64,000 nt of DNA. It comes from JBGAJN01 sp044224905 (GTDB lineage: Bacteria; Verrucomicrobiota; Verrucomicrobiia; Limisphaerales; JBGAJN01). A program made the position numbers and the translations under genes. This document shows, piece after piece, positions 1 through 9,362 of this stretch (positions are counted from its first letter, which is position 1; each line of letters starts with the position of its first letter). The stretch is from positions 992,001 to 1,056,000 of the forward strand of contig JBGAJN010000003.1 in assembly GCA_044224905.1 (NCBI GenBank). The letters run 5' to 3'. The notes under the pieces are model-generated. The model searched no databases, had not been told where the DNA came from, and saw nothing but the letters and a program-made list of their open reading frames with translations.

Positions 1-2828
1 TGACGCCCAAGCCGGACCAACAACGGAGATCTCTACTGCAGTCGCCATTTCCGTGGCTGGTGATTCTCGTCAGCTTCGCCCTCTACCTGTTCACTTTGAA
101 CCGTTGGATCAGTTTCGCCAGTCTGCCCGCCGTCTCGCGCGTGAGCGGCTGGGAATGGAGCCCCGTGTGGCAAACGCCCTTGCTTCAACTGCTCGGCTAT
201 CCATTTCGCCTGCTTTCGGCCGCCTGGCAACCGCTCGCACTGAACGCGTTCACCGCTGCCTGCGCGGCCGCCACGTTGGGATTTCTGGCCCGCTCAGTCA
301 TCTTGCTACCGCATGATCGCACCCGCGACCAACGTCATTTGATGGAGGGCTCGCCCGCGCTGCTGAGCGTCCGCGCGAGCTGGGTGCCGCCGCTGCTGGC
401 GGCGCTGGCGTGCGGCCTGCAACTGACCTTTTGGGAACACGCGACTGCATTCACCGGCGAGATGCTGGATCTGGCATTGTTCGCTTATCTGATTCGCTGC
501 TTGTTGGAATTCCGCATCGACGGCCGGCAAGTGTGGCTGTCCAAGCTCGCGTTTGTTTACGGCGTCGCCATTACCAACAACTGGGCGATGATCGCCTACT
601 TTCCCGCGTTCCTCGGCGCATTGATCTGGATCCGCGGGAAAAGTTTTCTCGACGCCAGTTTTGTCCTGCGATCCATCCTTTGGGGCCTGGCCGGGCTCTC
701 GCTTTACCTCGTGTTACCCTTGATCGGCACCTGGGGCGACACGCCCTACACGTTCGGCCAACTGCTGCGCACCCAGCTCTCAACCCAGAAAGGGGTCCTG
801 CTGTTGTTCCCGAAATACATCACGATGATCTGCGGGTTCACCTCGCTCGTGCCGCTGCTGTTGATCGGAATTCGCTGGCCCTCAACCTCGGGAGACACCA
901 GCTCGGCTGGCGCAGCTACGACGGACATGATGCTGCGCATCGTTCATGTCTCGTTTTTCGCCGCGTGCGCATGGGTGATGTTTGATCCCCGTTTCAGTCC
1001 GCGCACACTCGGCCTCGGCGTGCCGATGCTCTCGTTCTATTACTTGTCCGCCCTGTGTGTCGGTTACTTCAGCGGCTACTGCCTGCTGGTCTTTGGCGAA
1101 CAAGATAAACGGCCTTGGAAACACCCCACCGCCTTGGATCGCTTCGCAAAGTTCGCGCTCACGGCAGTCGTCTGGATTGCATTGATTGCGGTTCCGCTCG
1201 GCTTGCTAGTGAAGAACCTCGGCGTCATTCGCCTGACCAATGGTTCCGCCACGCGCGAATTCGCCAAGGCCAAAACCGAGAGCCTTCCGACGAAGGGCGC
1301 GATCGTGTTGTCCGACGATGACCTGACGTTGCGGCTCGTTGACGCCACCCTGCGTGGACAAGGTCGCGATAAAGAGTTCGTCCTCCTGCAAACCCGGGTC
1401 CTGCCCTACAAAGTTTATCACCAGCACCTGCTAAAAAATTATCCCAAGCGCTGGCCGGACGTGGGTGAAGATCGTCCGAACACATTTCCGCTCGATTCTC
1501 CAGCGCTGATGCAGTTGATGGCGAACCTCTCGGCGAGCAACTCCATTTACTATCTGCACCCGAGCTTTGGGTATTACTTCGAAGTCTTCTACCTGGTGCC
1601 GCAAGGGATGGTTTATGAACTCAAGCCCTACAACGCGCAAATCGCAACCAGCCCCCCGCTTCCCGCCAACGTCCTGCAGCGTAACCATCAGTTTTGGCTC
1701 GATCGCGAGCCGCTCTTGAAACAACTGGCTGCGTTTCAGGATAGCCGCAACTTCAGCTTGAGCATGCTTCAACGCGCCTACTCGATCGCCCTGAACTACT
1801 GCGGCGTCGAACTGCAACGCCATGGTCGACTTCCCGACGCTGCTCATCTTTTCGATCTCGCCCTCGAACTCAATGACGATAACGTCGCCGCCGCCATCAA
1901 TCGCGATTTCAATCGAAACCTCCAAGCGGGCAACATCACCTCGGTCAACATCGCGAAAAACGTTGAGGACAAATTCGGCCGTTATCGCACTTGGGATTCT
2001 TTCATCAGTGCCAACGGGCCGATCGACGATCCGGCAATGCTGGGCCGGTTGGCTCAGTCGTTTAGCCAAAATTCCCAGCCGCGCCAGTCCGCCAACGTGC
2101 GCGAGCGCATTCAGCAGATCGACCCCAAAAGCATCGACAAGCGTTTCGCGCTGGCCGGCGCGCTCCTGCAAGCGCAAGCTTACAGCCGCGTTTTCAGCAC
2201 GATCGCAGAAATCAAATCACTCAATCTCCCGCTGAGTCTCATGCAGCAGTTGGAACTGGTTCGCATCGAGGCTTGGGCGAAGTTTCGCAACGGCGACATC
2301 GCCGATGCCGAGAAAATTCTACGAACAGCGCAACCGCAGTTTCCCCAGCAGGACGCACTGCTCGAAACGCTCTCGCAGGTTTACCTGCTGACCGGTCGTT
2401 ACGCCGATGCCATCAACACCATCGATGAAGAGCTCAAACTTAATCCCGACAAGATCCGTGCCCTGTTAAACAAAGGGGCGATCAACATTCAGATCAAAGC
2501 CTTCGCCAAAGCCATCGCGCCGTTGGACCGCGTGTTGGAACTCGAACCCGGAAACACGGCGGCGCGGATGAATCGCGCCATCGCCCACCTGCAACTTGGG
2601 CATCTCGATGAGGCCAAGTCCGATTACGAAATCCTGCTCGGCGCAATGCCGGGAATGTTTTCGATCCACTACGGACTTGGCGAAGTCGCATGGCGTCAAA
2701 AGAATCTTACCGCCGCCCTCAAGCACTATCAGTCCTTCCTCAAAGTCGCACCGACCAACGCCGACGAGACGTCGCTGGTTAAACAGCGCATCAGCGAGAT
2801 CGAAGCGAAGCGAACAAAAAAGAAGTAA
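1..2828 (+). CDS. DUF2723-type multi-spanning membrane protein with C-terminal TPR repeats (start just outside window)
   Basis: The frame is open from the first base. Bases 1-2 (TG) are probably the tail of an ATG whose A lies one base upstream; this would begin MTPKPDQQRR and give a protein of about 942 residues. An internal GTG at position 60 is a poorer start. The N-terminal half carries about ten hydrophobic segments and looks like the DUF2723 family (membrane proteins related to protein O-mannosyltransferases). The region after about residue 550 is soluble and helical, and its last 250 residues form tetratricopeptide repeats with alternating small and Ala/Leu residues, for example around LNPDKIRALLNKGAIN. 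Known relatives are envelope membrane proteins thought to transfer or flip glycan intermediates; the substrate here cannot be told. The gene ends 80 bases before metG on the same strand. Confidence 0.8.
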   Translation, partial: TPKPDQQRRSLLQSPFPWLVILVSFALYLFTLNRWISFASLPAVSRVSGWEWSPVWQTPLLQLLGYPFRLLSAAWQPLALNAFTAACAAATLGFLARSVILLPHDRTRDQRHLMEGSPALLSVRASWVPPLLAALACGLQLTFWEHATAFTGEMLDLALFAYLIRCLLEFRIDGRQVWLSKLAFVYGVAITNNWAMIAYFPAFLGALIWIRGKSFLDASFVLRSILWGLAGLSLYLVLPLIGTWGDTPYTFGQLLRTQLSTQKGVLLLFPKYITMICGFTSLVPLLLIGIRWPSTSGDTSSAGAATTDMMLRIVHVSFFAACAWVMFDPRFSPRTLGLGVPMLSFYYLSALCVGYFSGYCLLVFGEQDKRPWKHPTALDRFAKFALTAVVWIALIAVPLGLLVKNLGVIRLTNGSATREFAKAKTESLPTKGAIVLSDDDLTLRLVDATLRGQGRDKEFVLLQTRVLPYKVYHQHLLKNYPKRWPDVGEDRPNTFPLDSPALMQLMANLSASNSIYYLHPSFGYYFEVFYLVPQGMVYELKPYNAQIATSPPLPANVLQRNHQFWLDREPLLKQLAAFQDSRNFSLSMLQRAYSIALNYCGVELQRHGRLPDAAHLFDLALELNDDNVAAAINRDFNRNLQAGNITSVNIAKNVEDKFGRYRTWDSFISANGPIDDPAMLGRLAQSFSQNSQPRQSANVRERIQQIDPKSIDKRFALAGALLQAQAYSRVFSTIAEIKSLNLPLSLMQQLELVRIEAWAKFRNGDIADAEKILRTAQPQFPQQDALLETLSQVYLLTGRYADAINTIDEELKLNPDKIRALLNKGAINIQIKAFAKAIAPLDRVLELEPGNTAARMNRAIAHLQLGHLDEAKSDYEILLGAMPGMFSIHYGLGEVAWRQKNLTAALKHYQSFLKVAPTNADETSLVKQRISEIEAKRTKKK

Positions 2829-2908
2829 CGCGTTTTCGCCGCCGGCTGATTGATTTGCATTCGCCGGTGATTGCCAACCGCCCGCCCTTGCTCCACACTC
2901 CGCGCCAC

Positions 2909-4474
2909 ATGAGCAAACGGTTTTATCTGACCACCGCGATCGATTACGTGAACGGCCAACCGCATCTGGGCCACGCGTACGAAAAGGTGATCACCGATGT
3001 CATCGCCCGCGCCCGCCGCGCGCTGGGCGAGGACGTTTTCTTTCTCACGGGCCTCGACGAGCACGGTCAGAAGGTTCAGCAAGCGGCGCACAACGACGGC
3101 AAGTCACCGCAAGCCTATTGCGATGAACTCGCACAAAGCTGGCGCGCTTTCGTTCAAAAGCTCAACGCAACGAACGACGACTTCGTCCGCACCACGGAGC
3201 CACGCCATCAGAAAGTGGTTCAAGCGATTCTCGCGAAGCTCAATGCCAGCGGGCATTTTTACAAAGCGACCTACACCGGCTTCTATTCCGCCAAGGAAGA
3301 AACGTTCCTGACCGAGAAAGATCGCCGGCCCGATGGCACGTTCGAGCCGCAGTACGGCGACGTCGTCGAGCTCGCGGAAGACAATTACTACTTCAAGCTA
3401 AAGGACCAGCAGCAGTGGTTGATTGATTACATTGAAGCGAATCCGACCTTCATCCAGCCCAGCTACCGACGCAACGAGGTGCTCGGTTTTCTGAAGAACA
3501 ATACGCTCGAAGACCTTTGCATCACGCGGCCCGCGAGCCGCCTCAACTGGGGTATTCCCCTGCCCTTTGATCCCGGCTTCGTTACCTACGTCTGGTTCGA
3601 CGCACTGGTTAACTACATCAGCATTCCCGCCGCGCACGGCGACGCCGTCGTCAATTCAGCACTCTCAACTCCCGGCTCAGGTTCCTCTCCGCTGAGCCTC
3701 TGGCCCGCGGACCTCCATATCATCGGCAAAGACATCTTGAAGTTCCACGCTGTCTATTGGCCGATCATGCTCAAGGCCATGGGACTGCCGCAGCCCAAAC
3801 AAATTCTCGTCCACGGTTGGTGGCAAAAGGACGGCGAGAAGATGAGCAAGAGCACCGGCAACGTCGTCGATCCCATCGCGGTGATCAACGAATGGGGCAC
3901 CGACGCCTTTCGCTTCTATCTTGTGCGCGAACTCGACATTGGTCCCGACGGCAATTGGACGGACGCCGGATTTCAATCGCGCTATCAAGCAGAGCTGGCC
4001 AACGGCCTCGGCAACCTCGTTAACCGTTCCCTCTCGATGCTCAAGCGCTATCGCGCCGGCAAATTGCCCGCGCGCCATGATGAGTTGTCCACGGACGCCG
4101 CAAAAGCCGCGCAAGAAACCATCGCGCACCTCCGCGCGAACGAACTTCAATCCGCGCTGCATTCCATCTGGTCGCTCGTAAATCGGGCGAATCAATACGT
4201 GGATCAGACCGCGCCGTTCAAACTCGCCAAAGATCCCGCACAAGCAACGCGCTTGGACGAAGTGCTCTACAACCTCGCCGAGTCCTGTCGCGTGCTCGCG
4301 GTCTTGCTGTGGCCGTTCCTGCCGGAAACGTCGGCGAAGATTTTCGCGCAACTCAATCTCACTGGAACTCCCGACCAACTTTCCGGCGTGACCTGGGGTG
4401 GGCTCGCCGATGGCCATACGATTGGCGAACCGGCAGCATTGTTCCCCAGAAAAGATCTGCCGCCTAAGACTTAG
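2909..4474 (+). CDS. metG: methionyl-tRNA synthetase
   Basis: Class I aminoacyl-tRNA synthetase that charges tRNA-Met with methionine. The HIGH motif is HLGH at residues 19-22 and the KMSKS motif is at about residues 311-315. I chose the ATG at 2909 (MSKRFYLTT) because homologues begin just before this strand; the upstream in-frame ATG at 2855 only adds a non-conserved leader. The protein has 521 residues and stops after the anticodon-binding helical domain, so it lacks the C-terminal EMAP/Trbp111-like tRNA-binding domain of longer MetRS. The connective-peptide region (around GFYSAKEETFLTEKD) has none of the Cys-x-x-Cys knuckles of zinc-binding MetRS, so it is the zinc-free subtype. It is followed by a convergent RNA methylase gene. 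Confidence 0.97.
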   Translation: MSKRFYLTTAIDYVNGQPHLGHAYEKVITDVIARARRALGEDVFFLTGLDEHGQKVQQAAHNDGKSPQAYCDELAQSWRAFVQKLNATNDDFVRTTEPRHQKVVQAILAKLNASGHFYKATYTGFYSAKEETFLTEKDRRPDGTFEPQYGDVVELAEDNYYFKLKDQQQWLIDYIEANPTFIQPSYRRNEVLGFLKNNTLEDLCITRPASRLNWGIPLPFDPGFVTYVWFDALVNYISIPAAHGDAVVNSALSTPGSGSSPLSLWPADLHIIGKDILKFHAVYWPIMLKAMGLPQPKQILVHGWWQKDGEKMSKSTGNVVDPIAVINEWGTDAFRFYLVRELDIGPDGNWTDAGFQSRYQAELANGLGNLVNRSLSMLKRYRAGKLPARHDELSTDAAKAAQETIAHLRANELQSALHSIWSLVNRANQYVDQTAPFKLAKDPAQATRLDEVLYNLAESCRVLAVLLWPFLPETSAKIFAQLNLTGTPDQLSGVTWGGLADGHTIGEPAALFPRKDLPPKT

Positions 4475-4552
4475 TCTGCCATTCAAAGCCGGTTCCTTGG
4501 TTTTCCCCGCGGCAACGGCTTGACCGGTCCGCTACATACTGGAGAAACCGCT

Positions 4553-5368
4553 TCAGCCGCGTTGACGGCTTGCTTCGTAAAGGAACACCGCGGTAGCGCT
4601 GGCTACGTTCAGCGAGTTCATGTGGGAAGGCATTGGAATTTCCACCGAATCGTCGCACGCCGCCAGCACTTCGGGCGTCAATCCCGGGCCTTCGGCGCCG
4701 AAGACGAGGCAGCAATCCCCGCGCAAATCCACCGACGAAAGTTTTTTGGAACCGCGACCTGGGTGAGCCGCGAGACAACGCACACCACGCGCTCTGAGCG
4801 TCATCAATTTCTCCACCAGATTCTCCACCTTCACGACCGGTTGCTCGAAGATTGTGCCCATCGATCCCGAAACTGCGCGGCGCTGAAACGGGCTGCCGCA
4901 TGTCTCGCCGACGATCAAAAAATGTACGCCAAACGCTGCGCACGCTCGAACCACGGCCCCTAGATTCTCAGCGCTAGCAATGCCCTCAACGGCTGCGAGC
5001 AGGAGCGGAGTTGACGACGTTGCAAACAGCGTTTCGAAATCTGCCTGCGGTGGAATCTTCGCCACCGCCAAAGCGCCTTGATGCACTTGATAGCCGGTGA
5101 TCGTTTCAATTACGGACCGTTCAGCGACGAATACTCGCAATTCTTCCGGCCGCGCCTGCAATTTTGGCCCGAGTTGTTCTAACCACGACGGTGTCAGCAA
5201 CGCCGAGACGACAGTGAAGCGGCTGGCCAGCAAGCGTTGCACAACTTTCGCATTCGTCGCCACCAAGACACCCGCTTGTTCATGTTCCTCAGTGCGCTTG
5301 AGCGTGCGATACAATTCCAACTCCGGAATGTCGAGCGAGCGAACGTTTTCAATGTGCAAGGTTGCCAC
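4553..5368 (-). CDS. TrmH/SpoU-family RNA 2'-O-ribose methyltransferase
   Basis: 271 residues. The N-terminal third is a substrate-binding-type domain and the C-terminal 150 residues are a SPOUT fold with the three signature motifs: NLGAVVR at 135-141, FGAEGPGL at 223-230, and the knot-forming IPM followed by SLNVASATAVFLYEA at about 244-266. The family transfers a methyl group from SAM to the 2'-OH of a nucleotide in tRNA or rRNA. The sequence does not settle which RNA (TrmH-, RlmB- and TsnR-like enzymes share these motifs). It lies 50 bases downstream of the helicase gene on the same strand, so the two probably share a transcript. Confidence 0.9.
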   Translation of the reverse strand: MATLHIENVRSLDIPELELYRTLKRTEEHEQAGVLVATNAKVVQRLLASRFTVVSALLTPSWLEQLGPKLQARPEELRVFVAERSVIETITGYQVHQGALAVAKIPPQADFETLFATSSTPLLLAAVEGIASAENLGAVVRACAAFGVHFLIVGETCGSPFQRRAVSGSMGTIFEQPVVKVENLVEKLMTLRARGVRCLAAHPGRGSKKLSSVDLRGDCCLVFGAEGPGLTPEVLAACDDSVEIPMPSHMNSLNVASATAVFLYEASRQRG

Positions 5369-5418
5369 CGCCTGATTTAAGCGCGTGCCTGGAATGATGG
5401 GAAGCCTCGCTTGGCGCT

Positions 5419-8010
5419 CTAAACGAGACTCCCAATCCGCCGCAATCGCAGCGCTGGCGTTTCTTTCTCGCGGGACTGCGCGAGATCCACGTCGAACTCA
5501 GCGACCCAATCGTTGTGCGCGTCGGGGTCGATGAGCATTTGTTGCACTCGCCAGGTGCGCTTGTCTTCCGAGGGAACGACGTAAGTGTGCCGCGCGTTGC
5601 GCGCCTCGGGATCGAGGCGCAAGTAAGCGTGTGATTCCACGTAAGAGTCCATCGCAGCCTGCAATCGAACGGCTGTCCACACCACGCCCTCGTGGTCATC
5701 GGAACTCCCAAGCAGTTGAATGGCGGTCTCGAAATCGCCATTCGCCAAGCTGCGTAGAAAACCGAAGACGCTGGTGCGAATGGCGGCGGTGAACGCCTTT
5801 GAGTCACGGGTGACGTCGCGTGCAGCCTCTTCAGTGCCGGGCGGTCGAACTTCCTTCGTTTCGGTACGTTGATAATTGGGGTCGCGCATCTTCTCCCACT
5901 CATCGAGGAGACTCGAGTCCACCTGCCGGATCATCGTGGCGAGGTAGATTTCCATCTCGCGAAGCTGATCGTTCTTGGCGGCGTCGGGCACGGTTTGCAC
6001 GAGCACTTTGAAAACACTGTTCAAGTGCCGCAACAGGACACCTTCCGCTCGCTGCAGTTCGTAGAGCTTGATGTAATCCGCAAACGACCGGAACTCTTCG
6101 AACATCTCGCGCACGATGGATTTCGGACGGATGTTTTCCTGACCAACCCACGGATGCCGATCGGCGAACGCGTTGAAGGTCGAGTAGATGAATTCGCGAT
6201 TGGGCTTCGGATATTCGAGCTTCTCCAACTCCTCCATGCGCTTGTCGTATTCGATGCCCTCCATTTTCATCTCGGCCATCTTCCGATCCTTCACCTTGTC
6301 GAGCTGCCGGCGAAGGATGATGTCCGGATCTTCCAAGATCGATTCGACGAGCGTGAGTAGAATCAATGCGTAATCGGGCGCCTGCGGATCGACGAGCGGG
6401 ATCGTGTCATGCAGATAAAGCGACAAGGTCTGGTTCATCGAGAAATCGTCCTGCAACTCGAGGTTCACGCGGAGCTTCGCGCCCTCGGCGGTCACGGGAA
6501 TGAACTCGATGATCTTCCGGTCAAGCAGTGAACGGAACAACTGCCACGCCCGTTGGGTGTGCGACTTCTTCGCTTTCGGAGAATCGTGGCAATCACGGAT
6601 GAGCTGTTGCATCGCGGAGCAACCGTCGCCCTTTCGACTCAACACATTCAGCAACATGCCGTGCGTAACCTGAAAGCGGGACATCAATCGCTCCGGCGGT
6701 GCGGCGATCAAACGGAGGAAGGTATTCTTGTCCCAGTTGACGAAATTTTTCTCCGGCGGCTGGCGCTTCACTGTCTTCTTGCCGTCGCGCGCGGACTTCT
6801 CCGCGAGCTTCAGGTTCTCGATCACGTGCTCGGGCGCTTGCGCCACGACCCAGCCGCGGTCATCGAATCCCTTGCGCCCGGCACGTCCGCCGATCTGGTG
6901 AAAATCCCGCGCGCCGAGAATGCCCGTCTTCTGTCCGTCAAACTTGCACAGGCGGGTGAACAGCACCGTGCGTATCGGCACATTGATACCGACACCGAGC
7001 GTGTCCGTGCCGCAAATGACTTTGAGCAAACCTTGCTGTGCGAGTTGCTCGATCAGCACGCGATACTTCGGCAGCAAGCCCGCGTGATGCAAACCGATGC
7101 CATGTCGCAGCCACTTCTTGATCTCGGGTCCGTAGGGGCTGCTGAACTTGAAGCCTTCGATCACATTCGCAATGGCAGTTTTTTCTTCCCGCGAGCACAC
7201 GTTGATGCTCGTGAAATCTTGCGCGCTTTGGGCGGCTTCCAACTGCGTGAAGTGGACGACATACACCGGCGCTTTGCCGTCGGCGACGAGGCTTTCGAGC
7301 GTCTTCGCCAGCGGGAGCTCCGAGTACGCGTACTCCAACGGCACCGGCCGATCCGTCGATGAAACAGTAACGCTGGGGCGACCGTTGCGCCGCGTGAGTT
7401 CTTCTTCAAAGAAGGTCGTGTCGCCGAGCGTTGCGGACATCAGGAGGAATCGCGCGTGCGGCAGGGTAAGCAGCGGCACCTGCCACGCCACGCCGCGGTC
7501 GCGATCAGCGTAATAATGGAACTCGTCCATGATTACGTAGTGAACATTGGCCGCCGCGCCCTCACGCAGCGCGATGTTGGCGAGAATCTCTGCCGTGCAA
7601 CACAAGATCGGCGCGTCGCGATTCACCGTCGCGTCGCCCGTGCTGAGGCCGACGTTGTCGGGTCCGAACTCGCGGCAAAGCGCGAGCCACTTCTCGTTCA
7701 CCAGAGCCTTGATCGGGCACGTGTAGATCGAGCGCTTTCCCTGCGCGATGGCCTTGAAGTGCAGCGCCGCCGCCACGAGCGACTTTCCTGAGCCCGTGGG
7801 CGTGTTCAGGATGACGTTCTTCTCCTCGTACAATTCCAGAATGGCCGACTCTTGTGCCGGATAGAGCTGTAGGCGTCGCGCCTCCACGTATTCGAGAAAG
7901 CGGCCGAGCAACAAATCGTTGCCGAGTTTCTCGTCGCGCGGGATTGAATCGTAAAGCGTCGCTGGCACAGAAAAAACTCTACGTGGCGGACCAGGGGAAA
8001 GCGACACCAT
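5419..8010 (-). CDS. DEAD/DEAH-box (Ski2-like) helicase with DUF3516 domain
   Basis: 863 residues from the ATG at 8010; an in-frame TTG at 8016 would add two residues. Walker A is TPTGSGKS near residue 70, motif II is the unusual DEFHYY, motif III is SATLGD, and motif VI is QIGGRAGRKG, together giving a complete RecA-like tandem core. The region after about residue 500 matches the DUF3516 type, with the charged stretch RQLDKVKDRKMAEMKMEG and the sequence FADRHPWVGQENIRPKS. Ski2-like helicases unwind RNA; bacterial members are inferred to act in RNA processing or decay. The neighbouring RNA methylase fits an RNA role, but that is inference. Confidence 0.88.
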   Translation of the reverse strand: MVSLSPGPPRRVFSVPATLYDSIPRDEKLGNDLLLGRFLEYVEARRLQLYPAQESAILELYEEKNVILNTPTGSGKSLVAAALHFKAIAQGKRSIYTCPIKALVNEKWLALCREFGPDNVGLSTGDATVNRDAPILCCTAEILANIALREGAAANVHYVIMDEFHYYADRDRGVAWQVPLLTLPHARFLLMSATLGDTTFFEEELTRRNGRPSVTVSSTDRPVPLEYAYSELPLAKTLESLVADGKAPVYVVHFTQLEAAQSAQDFTSINVCSREEKTAIANVIEGFKFSSPYGPEIKKWLRHGIGLHHAGLLPKYRVLIEQLAQQGLLKVICGTDTLGVGINVPIRTVLFTRLCKFDGQKTGILGARDFHQIGGRAGRKGFDDRGWVVAQAPEHVIENLKLAEKSARDGKKTVKRQPPEKNFVNWDKNTFLRLIAAPPERLMSRFQVTHGMLLNVLSRKGDGCSAMQQLIRDCHDSPKAKKSHTQRAWQLFRSLLDRKIIEFIPVTAEGAKLRVNLELQDDFSMNQTLSLYLHDTIPLVDPQAPDYALILLTLVESILEDPDIILRRQLDKVKDRKMAEMKMEGIEYDKRMEELEKLEYPKPNREFIYSTFNAFADRHPWVGQENIRPKSIVREMFEEFRSFADYIKLYELQRAEGVLLRHLNSVFKVLVQTVPDAAKNDQLREMEIYLATMIRQVDSSLLDEWEKMRDPNYQRTETKEVRPPGTEEAARDVTRDSKAFTAAIRTSVFGFLRSLANGDFETAIQLLGSSDDHEGVVWTAVRLQAAMDSYVESHAYLRLDPEARNARHTYVVPSEDKRTWRVQQMLIDPDAHNDWVAEFDVDLAQSREKETPALRLRRIGSLV

Positions 8011-8087
8011 CAACAAGGCGCCGCAAGTTCATTGGCGAAACCTCCGCGGATACGCACGAATCCTTAAACGACGAAACCGCGCATGGT

Positions 8088-9110
8088 TCACAACTCGAAA
8101 TGGAAAATGGGGCTGATCGCCGTTGGGCGTGGACGAAAAGTCCGCGAGACTGGCAGTTGCGAAAGGACTCGCAGATGTTCAGGAGCCAGCGCCAGCACGT
8201 TGCAAATATGATGCGAACCGTTGGCGACCGGATACAGAACGCGGTCAATCGCAAGAAATTCCACGTAGCCCTGCGCGCGCAAATAAGCACCCAACTCCCG
8301 CGGGTCGCGGCCACGGTCACGCATCTGCTGCGGAAGGACCTCGAAGATTAGCATGGGTCGATTCGACTTCCACAGATCACCGGCGCCGCGGAAGACTTCG
8401 AGCTCGAAAGTTTCCACGTCGATCTTGGCCAACGTCACCGTTTGCCATTGCTCGCCCGAAAACTCTGCGTCCAGCCGATTCACGGCAATTTGAGTTTCGG
8501 CATTTCCTGCAACAATTTGTCCGACTCCAGAGTTGTCCGCGCTGACAGCAAACCCCACGCTTCCGGCAGAATCCGACAATCCAATGGGGCGCACGCGCAG
8601 GCGTGACTCGAGTTGATTCAGGGCAGCATTGCGATTCAACAGTTCCGCCAAATCAGCCTGCGGCTCGAACGCGACACACTGAACTGCGGTGCGCTGCAGC
8701 ACTTCCCACGCGAATGCACCCAGATTCGCGCCAACATCCAGCACGAGCTTGCCCGCATCGCCACTGGCGACAACAAGGCGGGCCGCCAGATCGAAGGTGT
8801 ATTGCTCGTGCGGACCGATGTGCGCGTCGTGTCGTCCAAATAGTATGAGCGACAGTCCGGTGGCATCGTGACGAGGAATCTCCAACTGAAACCGACCGCC
8901 CTTCAGCGGGGTTCTGAGATGCGAGGGAGCCGTCTCGATCTGCCTACGGAAACTTCTCAGCAACCGCCCACGCCCGCGGACGAACGGCCAGCTTCGTCCC
9001 ACCGCGTAGGTGATCCGCGCGGCCAGCGACAAGGAGTTGACGGGCGCCGCGGGCGACATCGTGCGTTTGAAAGGCGTTGAATGCATTCCGGTCGCACGGG
9101 CAACTTCCAC
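8088..9110 (-). CDS. FkbM-family SAM-dependent methyltransferase
   Basis: 340 residues. The Rossmann-fold SAM site is KLVLDVGANLGAFAWEV, followed by the acidic strand end AFEPQAD. The FkbM-type second half contains TLAKIDVETFELEVFRGA and the motif MLIFEVLP. Family members O-methylate sugars or small molecules, often in polysaccharide or glycolipid assembly. No glycosyltransferase genes adjoin it here, so the acceptor is unknown. The start is uncertain: there are ATG codons at residues 1, 9 and 18, and the first 60 residues are weakly conserved in character. The gene is upstream of and codirectional with the helicase (77 bases before its ATG), so cotranscription is possible without implying a shared function. 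Confidence 0.88.
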   Translation of the reverse strand: MEVARATGMHSTPFKRTMSPAAPVNSLSLAARITYAVGRSWPFVRGRGRLLRSFRRQIETAPSHLRTPLKGGRFQLEIPRHDATGLSLILFGRHDAHIGPHEQYTFDLAARLVVASGDAGKLVLDVGANLGAFAWEVLQRTAVQCVAFEPQADLAELLNRNAALNQLESRLRVRPIGLSDSAGSVGFAVSADNSGVGQIVAGNAETQIAVNRLDAEFSGEQWQTVTLAKIDVETFELEVFRGAGDLWKSNRPMLIFEVLPQQMRDRGRDPRELGAYLRAQGYVEFLAIDRVLYPVANGSHHICNVLALAPEHLRVLSQLPVSRTFRPRPTAISPIFHFEL

Positions 9111-9362
9111 CGCGTGCTTTTGTGCAGCCTTTCTCGCAAGCTTTACGATAATTGGCGAGACGATTGATGGCCGTAATTTCCAAAATCCGTATCCGGAGGG
9201 AATTCACCCGCGATTTTTCCCGCTTCAACGACTCCTTAAACGTCCACACCAACACCCAACCGAAGGTTCACGCCGTCCGATTCTCCGCACAAATACAGAT
9301 TTGCCTTCCGGTACCGCCTGATTATTGTCCGACCCAGTTGTTGGGAAAACCTGTTTCGGAAA